The notes under the pieces are model-generated. The model ran no database searches. It saw nothing but the letters and a program-made list of their open reading frames with translations, and was not told the origin of the DNA. Shown here piece by piece: positions 16,970 to 24,761 of a stretch of 64,000 nt of DNA (the stretch's first letter is position 1; the number at the start of each line of letters is the position of its first letter). The stretch covers positions 1,550,001-1,614,000 of the forward strand of contig NZ_BCMZ01000001.1 of the NCBI RefSeq assembly GCF_001485535.1, in the 5' to 3' direction. The translations under genes were made by a program, and so were the position numbers. This stretch comes from Halobacterium sp. CBA1132. GTDB taxonomy: Archaea; Halobacteriota; Halobacteria; Halobacteriales; Halobacteriaceae.

Positions 16970-17572
16970 ATGTCTGATTACGAACTGCCGCCGCTTCCGT
17001 ACGACTACGACGCTCTCGAACCGCACATCAGCGAGCAGGTGCTGACGTGGCATCACGACACGCACCATCAGGGCTACGTCAACGGCTGGAACTCCGCCGA
17101 GGAGACCCTGGAAGCCAACCGCGAGGAGGGTGACTTCTCGTCGTCGGCTGGCGCCATCGGGAACGTCACGCACAACGGCTCCGGCCACATCCTCCACGAC
17201 CTGTTCTGGCAGTCCATGAGCCCCGAGGGCGGCGACGAGCCCGAGGGAGACCTGCGAGCCCGTATCGAGGAGGACTTCGGTTCCTACGAAGCCTGGGAGG
17301 GCGAGTTCCGCGCGGCCGCCTCCGCGGCGGGTGGCTGGGCGCTGCTGGTCTACGACAGCCACTCCGAGCAGCTCCGTAACGTCGTCGTCGACAAACACGA
17401 CAAGGGCGCGCTCTGGGGCTCGCACCCCATCCTCGCGCTCGACGTCTGGGAGCACTCCTACTACTACGACTACGGCCCCGCTCGCGGCGACTTCGTCGAC
17501 AACTTCTTCGACGTCGTCGACTGGGACGAGCCGTCCGCGCGCTACGCGGACCTCGTCGAGAAGTTCGAGTAA
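16970..17572 (+). CDS. sod: Superoxide dismutase (Fe/Mn type)
   Basis: 200 residues from MSDYELPPLPYDYDALEPHI. The upstream open frame is an unrelated shadow. Metal ligands of the Fe/Mn family are present: H28 in LTWHHDTHHQGYV, His in SGHILHDLFW, and Asp and His in ALDVWEHSYYYDYG. It disproportionates superoxide in the cytoplasm; haloarchaeal enzymes of this type are usually Mn-dependent. The leader is short and promoter-like AT-rich bases occur only at about 16940-16967. Confidence 0.97.
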   Translation: MSDYELPPLPYDYDALEPHISEQVLTWHHDTHHQGYVNGWNSAEETLEANREEGDFSSSAGAIGNVTHNGSGHILHDLFWQSMSPEGGDEPEGDLRARIEEDFGSYEAWEGEFRAAASAAGGWALLVYDSHSEQLRNVVVDKHDKGALWGSHPILALDVWEHSYYYDYGPARGDFVDNFFDVVDWDEPSARYADLVEKFE

Positions 17573-17654
17573 CGCCGCATTCGACCGTCGGCCCGCCGTC
17601 CGGCATCACTGCCGCCCTGAAGACTTTTATCGGTTCCCCGTTTCGGTTCGCGCG

Positions 17655-18251
17655 ATGCCCTCCAGACGCCGCGTTCTCGGCCTCGTAGCCGCCGGCACGC
17701 TCCCGGTCGCCGGCTGTCTCTCCGCGCCGGACGACGCCGACCCGACGGCTACCGAGCCTCCGACGACGAGCAGTCCGACCGAGCGCGAGCCGGTTCGCGG
17801 CGGCGCCGCCGAGGCCACCGTCGAGCGCACGGTTACGGACGACGACTACCGGTACGTCGAGTCCAACGACACCGTGCGGTATCCGGCGACGATGGCCGGC
17901 GAGGAGGTCGTCGACTACGCCTACGAGCCCTTCGAGGAGTGGGGCCACGTCGAGGGCGCGTCGGTCGCCGCCGAGTACGTCCGCTCGCTGCTGGACGAGC
18001 GGCTCTCCGGCGACGAGACGCCGACCGTCGGCGTCAGCACTCGCGGCGAGCAGGACGGCCTCCGAATCACGGTCGCGCTGACCACCCACCTCTCGCGCGA
18101 CGGCGAGGTGCTCTGGGAGCCGGCGGCGTCGCGCCCCGAAGCCGTCCGCGCGACCCCGCACACGGTCGACGCGACGATTCACTTCGCCGGCCGCACGCAC
18201 GAGGACAGGTATCCGGTGTACGTCACCGAGCGGACGATTCAGAACGAGTAG
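17655..18251 (+). CDS. Secreted haloarchaeal lipoprotein of unknown function
   Basis: 198 residues. The N-terminus carries a twin-arginine-like SRRRVLGLVAAG signal with the lipobox LPVAGC at about residue 20, then a Thr/Ser/Pro/Glu-rich linker (to about 50) and a compact domain of roughly 140 residues containing VRYPATMAGEEVVDYAYEPF and a strand-rich C-terminus ending YPVYVTERTIQNE. I do not recognise the domain. It is likely anchored to the outer face of the membrane. It converges with a small membrane protein gene with almost no gap. Confidence 0.85.
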   Translation: MPSRRRVLGLVAAGTLPVAGCLSAPDDADPTATEPPTTSSPTEREPVRGGAAEATVERTVTDDDYRYVESNDTVRYPATMAGEEVVDYAYEPFEEWGHVEGASVAAEYVRSLLDERLSGDETPTVGVSTRGEQDGLRITVALTTHLSRDGEVLWEPAASRPEAVRATPHTVDATIHFAGRTHEDRYPVYVTERTIQNE

Positions 18252-18253
18252 CG

Positions 18254-18481
18254 TCAGCCCGCGAGTTCGACCACCGACAGCAGGACGTCGGGGACGACGG
18301 CGAGCAGGATGCCGACGACGAGCAGCACCGCGGGAATCCACAGGAACGAGAAGTCCGCGAGCAGCCACAGGCCCAGTCCCGCGAGCGCGACCACGAGCCC
18401 GAGCAGTCGGAACACCCAAACGAGCGCGCCTTCGAAGCCGGCGTCGGCCGCGAGTTCAACGACTTCGAGTGCTTCGTCCAT
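18254..18481 (-). CDS. Small two-TM membrane protein
   Basis: 75 residues with two hydrophobic segments (about 22-42 and 46-68) separated by a short turn, and an acidic amphipathic N-terminus. No motif is recognised. It ends 2 bases from the convergent lipoprotein gene and lies 47 bases downstream of the halocyanin gene on the same strand, so it may be the last gene of the copper-protein operon. Confidence 0.7.
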   Translation of the reverse strand: MDEALEVVELAADAGFEGALVWVFRLLGLVVALAGLGLWLLADFSFLWIPAVLLVVGILLAVVPDVLLSVVELAG

Positions 18482-18528
18482 GGTGGACGGTCGGACTGCC
18501 CGGAGCTACTTGTGTTCGGTGGCCGTCG

Positions 18529-19542
18529 TCACCGATTCGACGGCGACGACGAGGACTTCTTCGCGCGCAGCGCGAACGGCGACAGCAGGCCGCCGACGAG
18601 CGCGCCCGCGAACGCGAGCACGCCGACGTCCGACGTCGAGAGTCCGCCACCTCCGCCACCGCCGCCACCGCTGCTCGCGCCGCCGCTGCCGACGACGACA
18701 GCCCCCTTCATCCCCATCGTCTTGTGGGGGTTGCAGTAGTACTTCGAGACGCCCTCGCTGTCGAACGTCTGCGTGAACGTGTGCCCCGACTCGTTGGTGA
18801 GCTCGCTCTCGTAGCTGTCGTCGTCGGCGACGACGTTGTGGGTGCCGCCCACCCACTCCCACGTCACCGTCGTGCCGGGGTCGACGCGAATCGCCGCCGG
18901 ACCGAAGCCGTACGGGCCGCCGTTGGCCTCGGCGCCGACCTCGACGGTCACCTCCGACTGCCCCGTCTTGTCCGCGACGCCGTCGAAGTTGCTGACGCCC
19001 TCGAACCAGCCGCCGAAGTCGACCTGCTGGCTGCTCGACTCCGAACTCTCCGAGGAGCCGCTGGCGGACGCGGAACCGACGTCGACGTCGCCGACGACGA
19101 CGGCGCCCTTCATCCCCATCGTCTTGTGCGGCGTACACGCGTACTTCGTGACGCCCTCCTCCTGGAACTTGTGCGTGAACGTGAACCCCGACTCGTTGGT
19201 GAGTTCGCTCTCGAAACTCCCGTCTTCGGCGGCGACGTTGTGCGAGCCGGCGACCCACTTCCACGTCACCGTCGTGCCGGGGTCGACGCGAATCGCCGCC
19301 GGACCGAAGCCGTACGAACTGCCGTTGGCTTCGACGCCGACCTCGACGGTCACCTCGGAGTTCCCGGTCTTGTCCACGACGCCGTCGTAGTTCGAGGTGT
19401 TACTGAACCACGATTCGAGGTCGGCGTCCTGCGCGAGCGCGCCCCCGGTGAACGCCGCGCCGGTGGCTGCCGCGGCGCCCGCTGCGGCCGTCGTCTTCAG
19501 CACGCTGCGTCTCGTTGCCGTGGGAGTGTCGTCGAGGGTCAT
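18529..19542 (-). CDS. Two-domain halocyanin (blue copper protein)
   Basis: 337 residues: a Tat signal (TRRSVLKTTAAAG), two cupredoxin domains (about 40-165 and 175-295), a poly-Gly linker and a C-terminal TM with a basic tail. Each domain has the type-1 copper set: an early His (SHNVAAEDG, THNVVADDD) and a C-x-x-H-x-x-M cluster (ACTPHKTMGMKG, YCNPHKTMGMKG). Halocyanins are membrane-attached electron carriers and could feed NirK. The domains arose by recent duplication: 56 bases are identical between 18859-18914 and 19261-19316. The gene follows the multicopper oxidase by 9 bases, presumably in the same transcript. Confidence 0.95.
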   Translation of the reverse strand: MTLDDTPTATRRSVLKTTAAAGAAAATGAAFTGGALAQDADLESWFSNTSNYDGVVDKTGNSEVTVEVGVEANGSSYGFGPAAIRVDPGTTVTWKWVAGSHNVAAEDGSFESELTNESGFTFTHKFQEEGVTKYACTPHKTMGMKGAVVVGDVDVGSASASGSSESSESSSQQVDFGGWFEGVSNFDGVADKTGQSEVTVEVGAEANGGPYGFGPAAIRVDPGTTVTWEWVGGTHNVVADDDSYESELTNESGHTFTQTFDSEGVSKYYCNPHKTMGMKGAVVVGSGGASSGGGGGGGGGLSTSDVGVLAFAGALVGGLLSPFALRAKKSSSSPSNR

Positions 19543-19551
19543 GGTCGTGAG

Positions 19552-20700
19552 TTACGCCTCGTAGCCCGCGTACTCCATCAGTTGGGCGAAGATGTCCGTG
19601 TCCATCACGTCGCGGTAGACGACGCCGGTGAGCATCCCACCGGGGTAGAACGACCCGTTCATCACGTGGTTGACCTTGTGGCAGTGCATCAGGTAGATGC
19701 CCGGCTGAGCGTTGGCCTCGAACTCGATGGTGTGGCGCTCGGCGGGCGCGATGTTCGTGACGTCCATCTCGTGTTGGGCGGCGTCGGGAATCTGCCCGCC
19801 GTCTTTCTCCACGCGCCGGAAGCGGTGGTTGTGGATGTGCAGCGGGTGGCTCATGTAGCCGCCGTTGACCATGTGGATGCGCACGGTGTCGCCCTTGTCG
19901 ACGATGATGGGCGACCCGTCCTCGGGGTGGAGGGTGCGCGGCGCGACCTTGCCGTTGATGGTGAACACGTCCGGGTTGCGCGTGCGCGGACTGTAGGAGA
20001 CGTCCTCGCCGGCCATCTTCCGGTTGAGGCGGGAGTCCCAGTCCTTGACCGTCATGAAGTACTCCTTGTCCGCCGGCTCGTACCCCTTCGGGTCGACGCG
20101 GAAGATGCCGTACATCCCCATGTCGATGTGGCGGTGGGTCTGGTAGTGGCAGTGGTAGATGTGGGTGCCGGGGACGTTCGCGGGGACAGTGTACGTGTGT
20201 TTCTCGCCGGGCTGGACGGTGATGCCCGTGGTCGTCGGAACGCCGTCGTCCTTCCACGCTTTCTGCGCGCCGTGGAAGTGGACGGTGTGCGGGCGCTTGC
20301 CGTCCGTGTTGTCCAGCGTGACTTCGATGTCCTCGCCCTCCTCGGTGCGGATGATGGGGGCGGGGACGCTGGGGTCGCCGTCTTCCGTGGCGAACGCCCA
20401 CACGCGCGGGAGTTCCACGGGGCCGCCCATCGAATCAATCGGGTGCGCTTCGTGGACTGCGGGGACGGACCGGAGCGTCACTTGGTTGCCCTGTTCGGTG
20501 GCGTCGACGACTTCCGGCGGACTCGTCGTCGGGAGACTCGACTGCGAGGACTGCTGGCTTGCTGCCGTGTTCGTCACGCTCGTTCCCTGCTCTGCGGGCG
20601 CAGTACAGCCGGCGAGCGCTGCGACGCTCGTGCCGCCGGTCGCCGCGATGAACTCTCGCCGCGAGATGCCGTAGCCGGGTGCGCCAATACGGTCACTCAT
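19552..20700 (-). CDS. Multicopper oxidase (two visible cupredoxin domains), Tat lipoprotein
   Basis: 382 residues. An N-terminal Tat/lipobox signal (SRREFIAATGG, ALAGC) is followed by cupredoxin domains carrying copper motifs HTVHFHG, THIYHCHYQTHRHIDMGMYG, SHPLHIHNHRF and LMHCHKVNHVMNG. The HCH clusters indicate type 1 and type 2/3 copper sites, so it is an extracytoplasmic oxidase or nitrite-reductase-related enzyme distinct from the NirK at 26930. It is first gene of a probable operon with halocyanin. A CGAATATGTTCG palindrome ends 89 bases upstream. Natural substrate unknown; a role in electron transfer during anaerobic respiration is inferred from context. Confidence 0.92.
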   Translation of the reverse strand: MSDRIGAPGYGISRREFIAATGGTSVAALAGCTAPAEQGTSVTNTAASQQSSQSSLPTTSPPEVVDATEQGNQVTLRSVPAVHEAHPIDSMGGPVELPRVWAFATEDGDPSVPAPIIRTEEGEDIEVTLDNTDGKRPHTVHFHGAQKAWKDDGVPTTTGITVQPGEKHTYTVPANVPGTHIYHCHYQTHRHIDMGMYGIFRVDPKGYEPADKEYFMTVKDWDSRLNRKMAGEDVSYSPRTRNPDVFTINGKVAPRTLHPEDGSPIIVDKGDTVRIHMVNGGYMSHPLHIHNHRFRRVEKDGGQIPDAAQHEMDVTNIAPAERHTIEFEANAQPGIYLMHCHKVNHVMNGSFYPGGMLTGVVYRDVMDTDIFAQLMEYAGYEA

Positions 20701-20789
20701 GTGTACACCTCACCGTAGACTGTCCCCGGTAAAGCCCGAGTCGGTGATTCTCGGAGTCGGGAAACGATTCCCACCGCGCGGGAACGGCC

Positions 20790-20801
20790 CGAATATGTTC
20801 G
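20790..20801. promoter_or_regulatory. CGAATATGTTCG palindrome upstream of the multicopper oxidase
   Basis: NarO-like site 89 bases before the minus-strand oxidase start. An identical 12-mer lies 25 bases further on and faces the plus-strand HTH gene. Confidence 0.65.
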
Positions 20802-20814
20802 CCAAATCCTCTCT

Positions 20815-20826
20815 CGAATATGTTCG
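20815..20826. promoter_or_regulatory. CGAATATGTTCG palindrome upstream of the HTH regulator gene
   Basis: It ends 39 bases before the ATG at 20866 (36 before an alternative GTG), close to the 38-base spacing at five other genes. Confidence 0.65.
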
Positions 20827-20865
20827 GCCGTCGGCATACCCTCGTCGCGACCCGAGTAGTCGGTG

Positions 20866-21234
20866 ATGCAGACCAACGTCGACCAGACAGACGCCGACGC
20901 GCGGCTCCGCGGCCCCTTCGAGGCCGCCGAGGAAACCGACCCCGCGGCCGCCCTCGACGCGCTCACCGACCCGCTCTGCCGGCGCGTCCTCTGTTGCGCC
21001 CGCGACCCCATCACGGCAAGCGAGGTCGCCGACGCCACCGACCTCTCGCTGTCCTCGACATACCGGAAGCTGCACACGCTCTCGGACGTCGGCCTCCTCG
21101 AAACCCAGACCGAACTCCGCGACGACGGCTACCACACCACCCGCTATCGGGCGACGCTGGAGGAAGCCACGATTCGCATCGACGACGACAACGAACTCCA
21201 CGTCTCGCTGGACCGCAGCCGCGACGGCGAGTAG
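20866..21234 (+). CDS. Winged helix-turn-helix transcriptional regulator
   Basis: 122 residues from the ATG at 20866; a GTG directly before it is the alternative. The HTH core spans about 28-88 (ALTDPLCRRVLCCARDPITA, then SEVADATDLSLSSTYRKLHTL) and resembles ArsR/HTH_20-type haloarchaeal regulators, followed by a short beta-rich tail. It is divergent from the multicopper oxidase operon, with a CGAATATGTTCG site serving each direction, so it may be a local regulator inside the denitrification regulon. No metal-binding Cys/His cluster typical of ArsR sensors is obvious apart from CC near residue 43. Confidence 0.88.
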   Translation: MQTNVDQTDADARLRGPFEAAEETDPAAALDALTDPLCRRVLCCARDPITASEVADATDLSLSSTYRKLHTLSDVGLLETQTELRDDGYHTTRYRATLEEATIRIDDDNELHVSLDRSRDGE

Positions 21235-21236
21235 AA

Positions 21237-22319
21237 TCAGTCGTCGGCCGGACTGGCCTGCCGCTCGGGCAGCGGGCCGTCGTACTCCTCGGGCACGTGC
21301 GGACACAGCGGGTCGCTCCCCATCGGGTCGCCGGTGGCAGCGTACGCTCGCGACCGGCTACCGCCGCAGACGTGGCGGAACGAACACGCGCCGCACTTCC
21401 CCTGTAGGTCGTCCTTGCGCCGGAGCGACTCGAAGAGGTCGCTGTCCCGGTAGACATCCACAACAGACTGCTCGCGGACGTTCCCCGCAGACTCCGGCAG
21501 GAACCCCGACGGGTAAACGTCGCCCGTGTGACTGACGAACGCGAACCCGTCGCCGGCGGTGATGCCGCCGCGGCGCTTCGGTCCGCCCCCGCCGCGCTCC
21601 TGTGCGGCCTGAGCGCGAACGCGGCGGAAGTGCGGGGCTTCCGTCGTCTTCACGCCGAACTCCGCCTCGCGGGATACGTCGTCGAGGAACTCCATCACGT
21701 CCTCGGCGCGCTCGGGCGAAATCGGGTCGAGGACGCGCCCGCGACCCACGGGAACCAGGAAAAACACGCTCCACAGCACCGCACCCAACTCGCTGACGAG
21801 GTCACGGATGGCCGGCAAGTTCTCGACGGTCTGCGAACAGACCGTCGTGTTGACTTGCAGCGGCACACCCGCCTCGCGGGCGTCGCGTGCTGCGCGGACA
21901 GTCTCCTCGAAACTGCCGGCTTCCCCGCGGAACGAATCGTGTGCATCCGGCGTCGCGCCGTCGAGACTGACGGCGAGTTGTTTCACGCCAGCGTCCGCGA
22001 GCGCGTTCACGGCCGCCGTGGAGAGCGAGCGCGTCCCGCTCGGCGTGACCGTCATGCGGAGGCCGATGTCCGTGCCGTACTCGACGAACTCGACGGCGTC
22101 CTCGCGCGCGAGCGGGTCACCCCCGGAGAGCACGACGAGTTGGCCGTCGCCGAACCGACGGACGTCGTCGAGCAAGGCTTTGCCCTCCTCGGTCGTGAGT
22201 TCGTCCGGGTGGCGGTCCGGCGTCGCGTCGGCCCGGCAGTGCTCGCACGCGAGTTCGCACGCCTGCGTCACTTCCCAGATGAGCACGAACGGGCGCTCGT
22301 CGGTGTCTACTGGCGTCAT
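21237..22319 (-). CDS. Radical SAM/SPASM protein, AhbD-like (heme b synthase related)
   Basis: 360 residues from MTPVDTDERPF; the frame runs far upstream but only the internal ATG gives a family-like N-terminus. The radical SAM cluster motif is C21-x3-C25-x2-C28 (ACELACEHCRA), followed by SGGDPL. The C-terminus has SPASM-type cysteines (GKCGACSFRHVCGGSRSRAY and a later Cys). It resembles AhbD and the related TIGR04053 family; AhbD converts Fe-coproporphyrin III to heme b by oxidative decarboxylation. The GGDPL variant favours the TIGR04053 branch. It is divergent from the peptide/AhbC pair, converges with the HTH gene, and probably supplies heme for the NO reductase and cytochromes or modifies the neighbouring peptide. 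Confidence 0.85.
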   Translation of the reverse strand: MTPVDTDERPFVLIWEVTQACELACEHCRADATPDRHPDELTTEEGKALLDDVRRFGDGQLVVLSGGDPLAREDAVEFVEYGTDIGLRMTVTPSGTRSLSTAAVNALADAGVKQLAVSLDGATPDAHDSFRGEAGSFEETVRAARDAREAGVPLQVNTTVCSQTVENLPAIRDLVSELGAVLWSVFFLVPVGRGRVLDPISPERAEDVMEFLDDVSREAEFGVKTTEAPHFRRVRAQAAQERGGGGPKRRGGITAGDGFAFVSHTGDVYPSGFLPESAGNVREQSVVDVYRDSDLFESLRRKDDLQGKCGACSFRHVCGGSRSRAYAATGDPMGSDPLCPHVPEEYDGPLPERQASPADD

Positions 22320-22482
22320 CGTTGCAATCGAGGCGGCGGTTGGGCAGGTGACAGGCTCGGTCCCACACGGTGGCGCCGCCTCACGTGGAGCGACGGCGCG
22401 ACGGGACTTTGTTCGTCGTGTCGGTTCCCAGCCTGCGGGAACGCGCGTGCCCGCCTTTTGCACGGAGACTGTAGCCGGCGAC

Positions 22483-22740
22483 ATGGACTCACAGGACCGA
22501 ACGCGGGTGCAGGACACGCCGCGGTCGGCGACCGGCCGCGAGTGGGAGGTGTTCGTGCGCGAGGACGCCGACGACGCGCTCAAGCACGTCGGCAGCGTCA
22601 CCGCCGGGGACGCGGACGGCGCCCACGACCGAGCGGGCGAGTTGTTCGGGTGGACGGCCCGGGACATCTGGCTCTGTCCCGCCGACGAGACGCGCCGCTA
22701 CACCGCGCACGCGCTCGGTAGCGAGGGTGAGTCGGCGTGA
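22483..22740 (+). CDS. Htur_1727-family small protein, radical-SAM-partnered candidate RiPP
   Basis: 85 residues. The core GREWEVFVREDADDALKHVG and a later DIWLCPADETRRYTAH match the small haloarchaeal family named for Htur_1727, annotated as candidate modified peptide because it always accompanies radical SAM/SPASM genes. The core also resembles PaaB-type subunits, so it may be a folded accessory protein and not a precursor peptide. One cysteine (C65). The stop overlaps the GTG start of the AhbC-like gene by four bases (GTGA), so the two are translationally coupled. ATG at 22483 chosen because the upstream frame is an antisense shadow. Confidence 0.8.
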   Translation: MDSQDRTRVQDTPRSATGREWEVFVREDADDALKHVGSVTAGDADGAHDRAGELFGWTARDIWLCPADETRRYTAHALGSEGESA

Positions 22741-23936
22741 TTTCGGTCAGCAAGCTGCTCTGCGGGCTGGACGCCGAGAGCGACGGCCTGCGCTACGACG
22801 CCGCCGACGGCTCCAGCAGCGAGCAGATCACCGAACAGAAACAGCAGCGCCCCGTCGTCGTCTGGAACCTCACGAAGCAGTGCAACCTCTACTGCTCGCA
22901 CTGCTACGCGGCCGCAGACACCGAGACGGCGCCCGGCGAACTCTCCACCGCTGAGGGCAAGGACCTACTGGACGACCTCGCGGCGTTCGGCATCCCCGTC
23001 GTGTTGTTCTCGGGCGGCGAACCGATGGTCCGCGACGATTTGGAGGAGCTGGTGGCGTACGCCAGCGACGCCGGCATCCGGCCCGTGCTCTCCACGAACG
23101 GCACCCTCATGACCGAGGAGCGCGCCGAAGCCCTGCGCGACGCCGGCCTGCAGTACGCGGGCGTCTCCGTGGACGGCCTCCCGGCGCGCAACGACGAGTT
23201 CCGCGGTGAGGACGGCGCCTTCGACGCGGCCGTCCGCGGCATCGAGAACAGCCTCGACGCCGGCCTCAAGACCGGGCTCCGCTACACCATCACGGAAGCG
23301 AACGCGCCCGACCTCCCGGACGTCGTGGACCTGCTGCACGACGTGGGCGTCGACCGCTTTTGCTTCTACCACCTCGACTACGGCGGCCGCGGCGCCGACA
23401 TCTCGAATCTGGACCTCTCGCCGGCGGACACCCGCGAGGCCGTCCGCACGGTCTGTGAGATGACCCGCGAGTACCACGAGCGCGGCGAGGAAATCGAGAC
23501 GCTGCTCGTCGGTAACTACGCGGACGCCGGGTTCCTCGTGGAGTACGCGCAGGAAGCGCTCGGCGACGCGCAGGCCGACCGCATCCACCACTACCTCGAA
23601 GCGAACGGCGGCGACCCGACCGGCGAGCGCATCGCGGACGTCGACTATCAGGGGAACGTCCACCTCACGCAGTTCTGGCAGGGGTACTCGCTGGGGAACG
23701 TCCGCGACCGCCCGTTCAGCGAACTCTGGAGCGACGAGACCAATCCGCTGCTCTCGGGCCTGCGCGACCGCAGCGACCGCCTCACGGGGAAGTGCGCAGG
23801 CTGCCAGTACCAGTCCATCTGCCGGGGCGGGTCGCGGCTGCGCGCGCTCAGCGCGGGCGGCCCGTTCGACCCCGACCCGAAGTGCTACCTCACGGAAGCC
23901 GAACGCGGCGCGCTCGGCGACGCGCACGCGGACTGA
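22737..23936 (+). CDS. Radical SAM/SPASM protein, AhbC/NirJ-like (didecarboxysiroheme deacetylase family)
   Basis: 399 residues, GTG start overlapping the upstream small protein. The N-terminus MISVSKLLCG is characteristic of NirJ/AhbC. The radical SAM motif is C49-x3-C53-x2-C56 (KQCNLYCSHCYA), then FSGGEPM. The SPASM part has KCAGCQYQSICRGGSRLRAL and a final Cys in DPKCYL. AhbC removes acetate side chains of didecarboxysiroheme to give Fe-coproporphyrin III; NirJ acts on the same substrate towards heme d1. With a copper NirK nearby, heme d1 is unlikely to be needed, so heme b synthesis or peptide modification are the likely roles. AhbA/AhbB partners are not in the window. Confidence 0.85.
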   Translation: MISVSKLLCGLDAESDGLRYDAADGSSSEQITEQKQQRPVVVWNLTKQCNLYCSHCYAAADTETAPGELSTAEGKDLLDDLAAFGIPVVLFSGGEPMVRDDLEELVAYASDAGIRPVLSTNGTLMTEERAEALRDAGLQYAGVSVDGLPARNDEFRGEDGAFDAAVRGIENSLDAGLKTGLRYTITEANAPDLPDVVDLLHDVGVDRFCFYHLDYGGRGADISNLDLSPADTREAVRTVCEMTREYHERGEEIETLLVGNYADAGFLVEYAQEALGDAQADRIHHYLEANGGDPTGERIADVDYQGNVHLTQFWQGYSLGNVRDRPFSELWSDETNPLLSGLRDRSDRLTGKCAGCQYQSICRGGSRLRALSAGGPFDPDPKCYLTEAERGALGDAHAD

Positions 23937-23989
23937 AAACGAGGGCATTCACCAGCAAACTTTTGCGAGCAGCAGTGTAATTCACGGGC

Positions 23990-24142
23990 ATGAGTCTCAC
24001 TACGGACGACTTCAGGGAGTTCATGGGTTCAGACCCAGAAGACGACGAGTCCGTCCCGCTCGGCGACGCCCTCGAAGAGCTGGCCGTCGATGTCGAGGTC
24101 GACTCCGTCGAGGCGGTCCGTGACGTTCGCGAGCGGTTATGA
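23990..24142 (+). CDS. Probable VapB-like antitoxin
   Basis: 50 residues, strongly acidic (MSLTTDDFREF at the start, DALEELAVDVEVDSVEAVRD towards the end). It directly precedes and overlaps a PIN-domain toxin gene by four bases (ATGA), the standard toxin-antitoxin arrangement. There is no recognisable DNA-binding motif, so it may only be the toxin-binding part; the assignment is from context. Confidence 0.65.
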   Translation: MSLTTDDFREFMGSDPEDDESVPLGDALEELAVDVEVDSVEAVRDVRERL

Positions 24143-24528
24143 AGCTGCTTCTCGACACGAACGTTCTCATTGCAGCAGTCACCCGCGATACGGAACGGTC
24201 AGACGAGGCCGTCGAACTCCTCAACGAGGCCGACGACACGTTCGTTTCCGTGTTGAGCTTGATGGAACTCCGGAGCGTGCTGACGAAGAAGAAACAGTTC
24301 GAACGCGACCGAATCGACCAAATCGAGAACCGAATTGCGTCCCGAGCGACTGTCACGTTCACGGACGCGTCGGACGTGATGGCGGCTAATCAGCTCCAGT
24401 CGGAGACGTTGCTCTACCCGATGGACGCGCTCGTTCTCGCGGCCGCTGACGAACTCGGCGCGACCCTCGTCTCGTTCGACGGAGAACTAGTCGAACACGG
24501 TGCGATGCTCCCGAGTGACGTGCTGTAG
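24139..24528 (+). CDS. PIN-domain ribonuclease, VapC-like toxin
   Basis: 129 residues. The PIN active-site acids are visible: LLDTNVLIAA at the N-terminus (D6), an E in SLMELRSVL near 44, and the later YPMDALVLAAA and LVSFDGELV Asp residues. Likely a sequence-specific RNase held inactive by the upstream 50-residue protein. Immediately downstream lies a broken DUF2249 copy. Confidence 0.85.
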   Translation: MKLLLDTNVLIAAVTRDTERSDEAVELLNEADDTFVSVLSLMELRSVLTKKKQFERDRIDQIENRIASRATVTFTDASDVMAANQLQSETLLYPMDALVLAAADELGATLVSFDGELVEHGAMLPSDVL

Positions 24529-24606
24529 CCTTCTCCCGAACCCTAAGACAGACTGTTTCCGAAAATCCAGAGTACGCCGGGCTGGTTTCCCGCTCCGATT
24601 CGAGCG

Positions 24607-24729
24607 AGATAGACGCGTTACCCGTCGGCGGCGACCTGCTCGGTCTCGTAGTCCACGGTCCACCGAGACATCGTGCAGTGGTTCGGGCTCGAAGCTGTTG
24701 ACCAGCAGGCCCTCGCTCCGTTCCACCAA
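24607..24729 (-). pseudogene. Broken DUF2249 gene copy
   Basis: Minus-strand sequence still reads LLVNSFEPEPLHDV, matching LLVNSFEPEPLYNV of the intact DUF2249 gene at 25810, then loses frame by a net 5-base deletion. The second frame continues DYETEQVAADG, meets a TAA stop and goes on RVYLA, matching DYETERVATDEWRVYI. The N-terminal third is missing or unrecognisable. Confidence 0.75.
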
Positions 24730-24761
24730 CGATTAACGTCCTACCGGTTCTGGCCGCACAC

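Noticed and set aside
18469..20718. 749-residue plus-strand open frame
   Set aside because: Antisense to halocyanin and multicopper oxidase, both of which have clear copper motifs on the minus strand.
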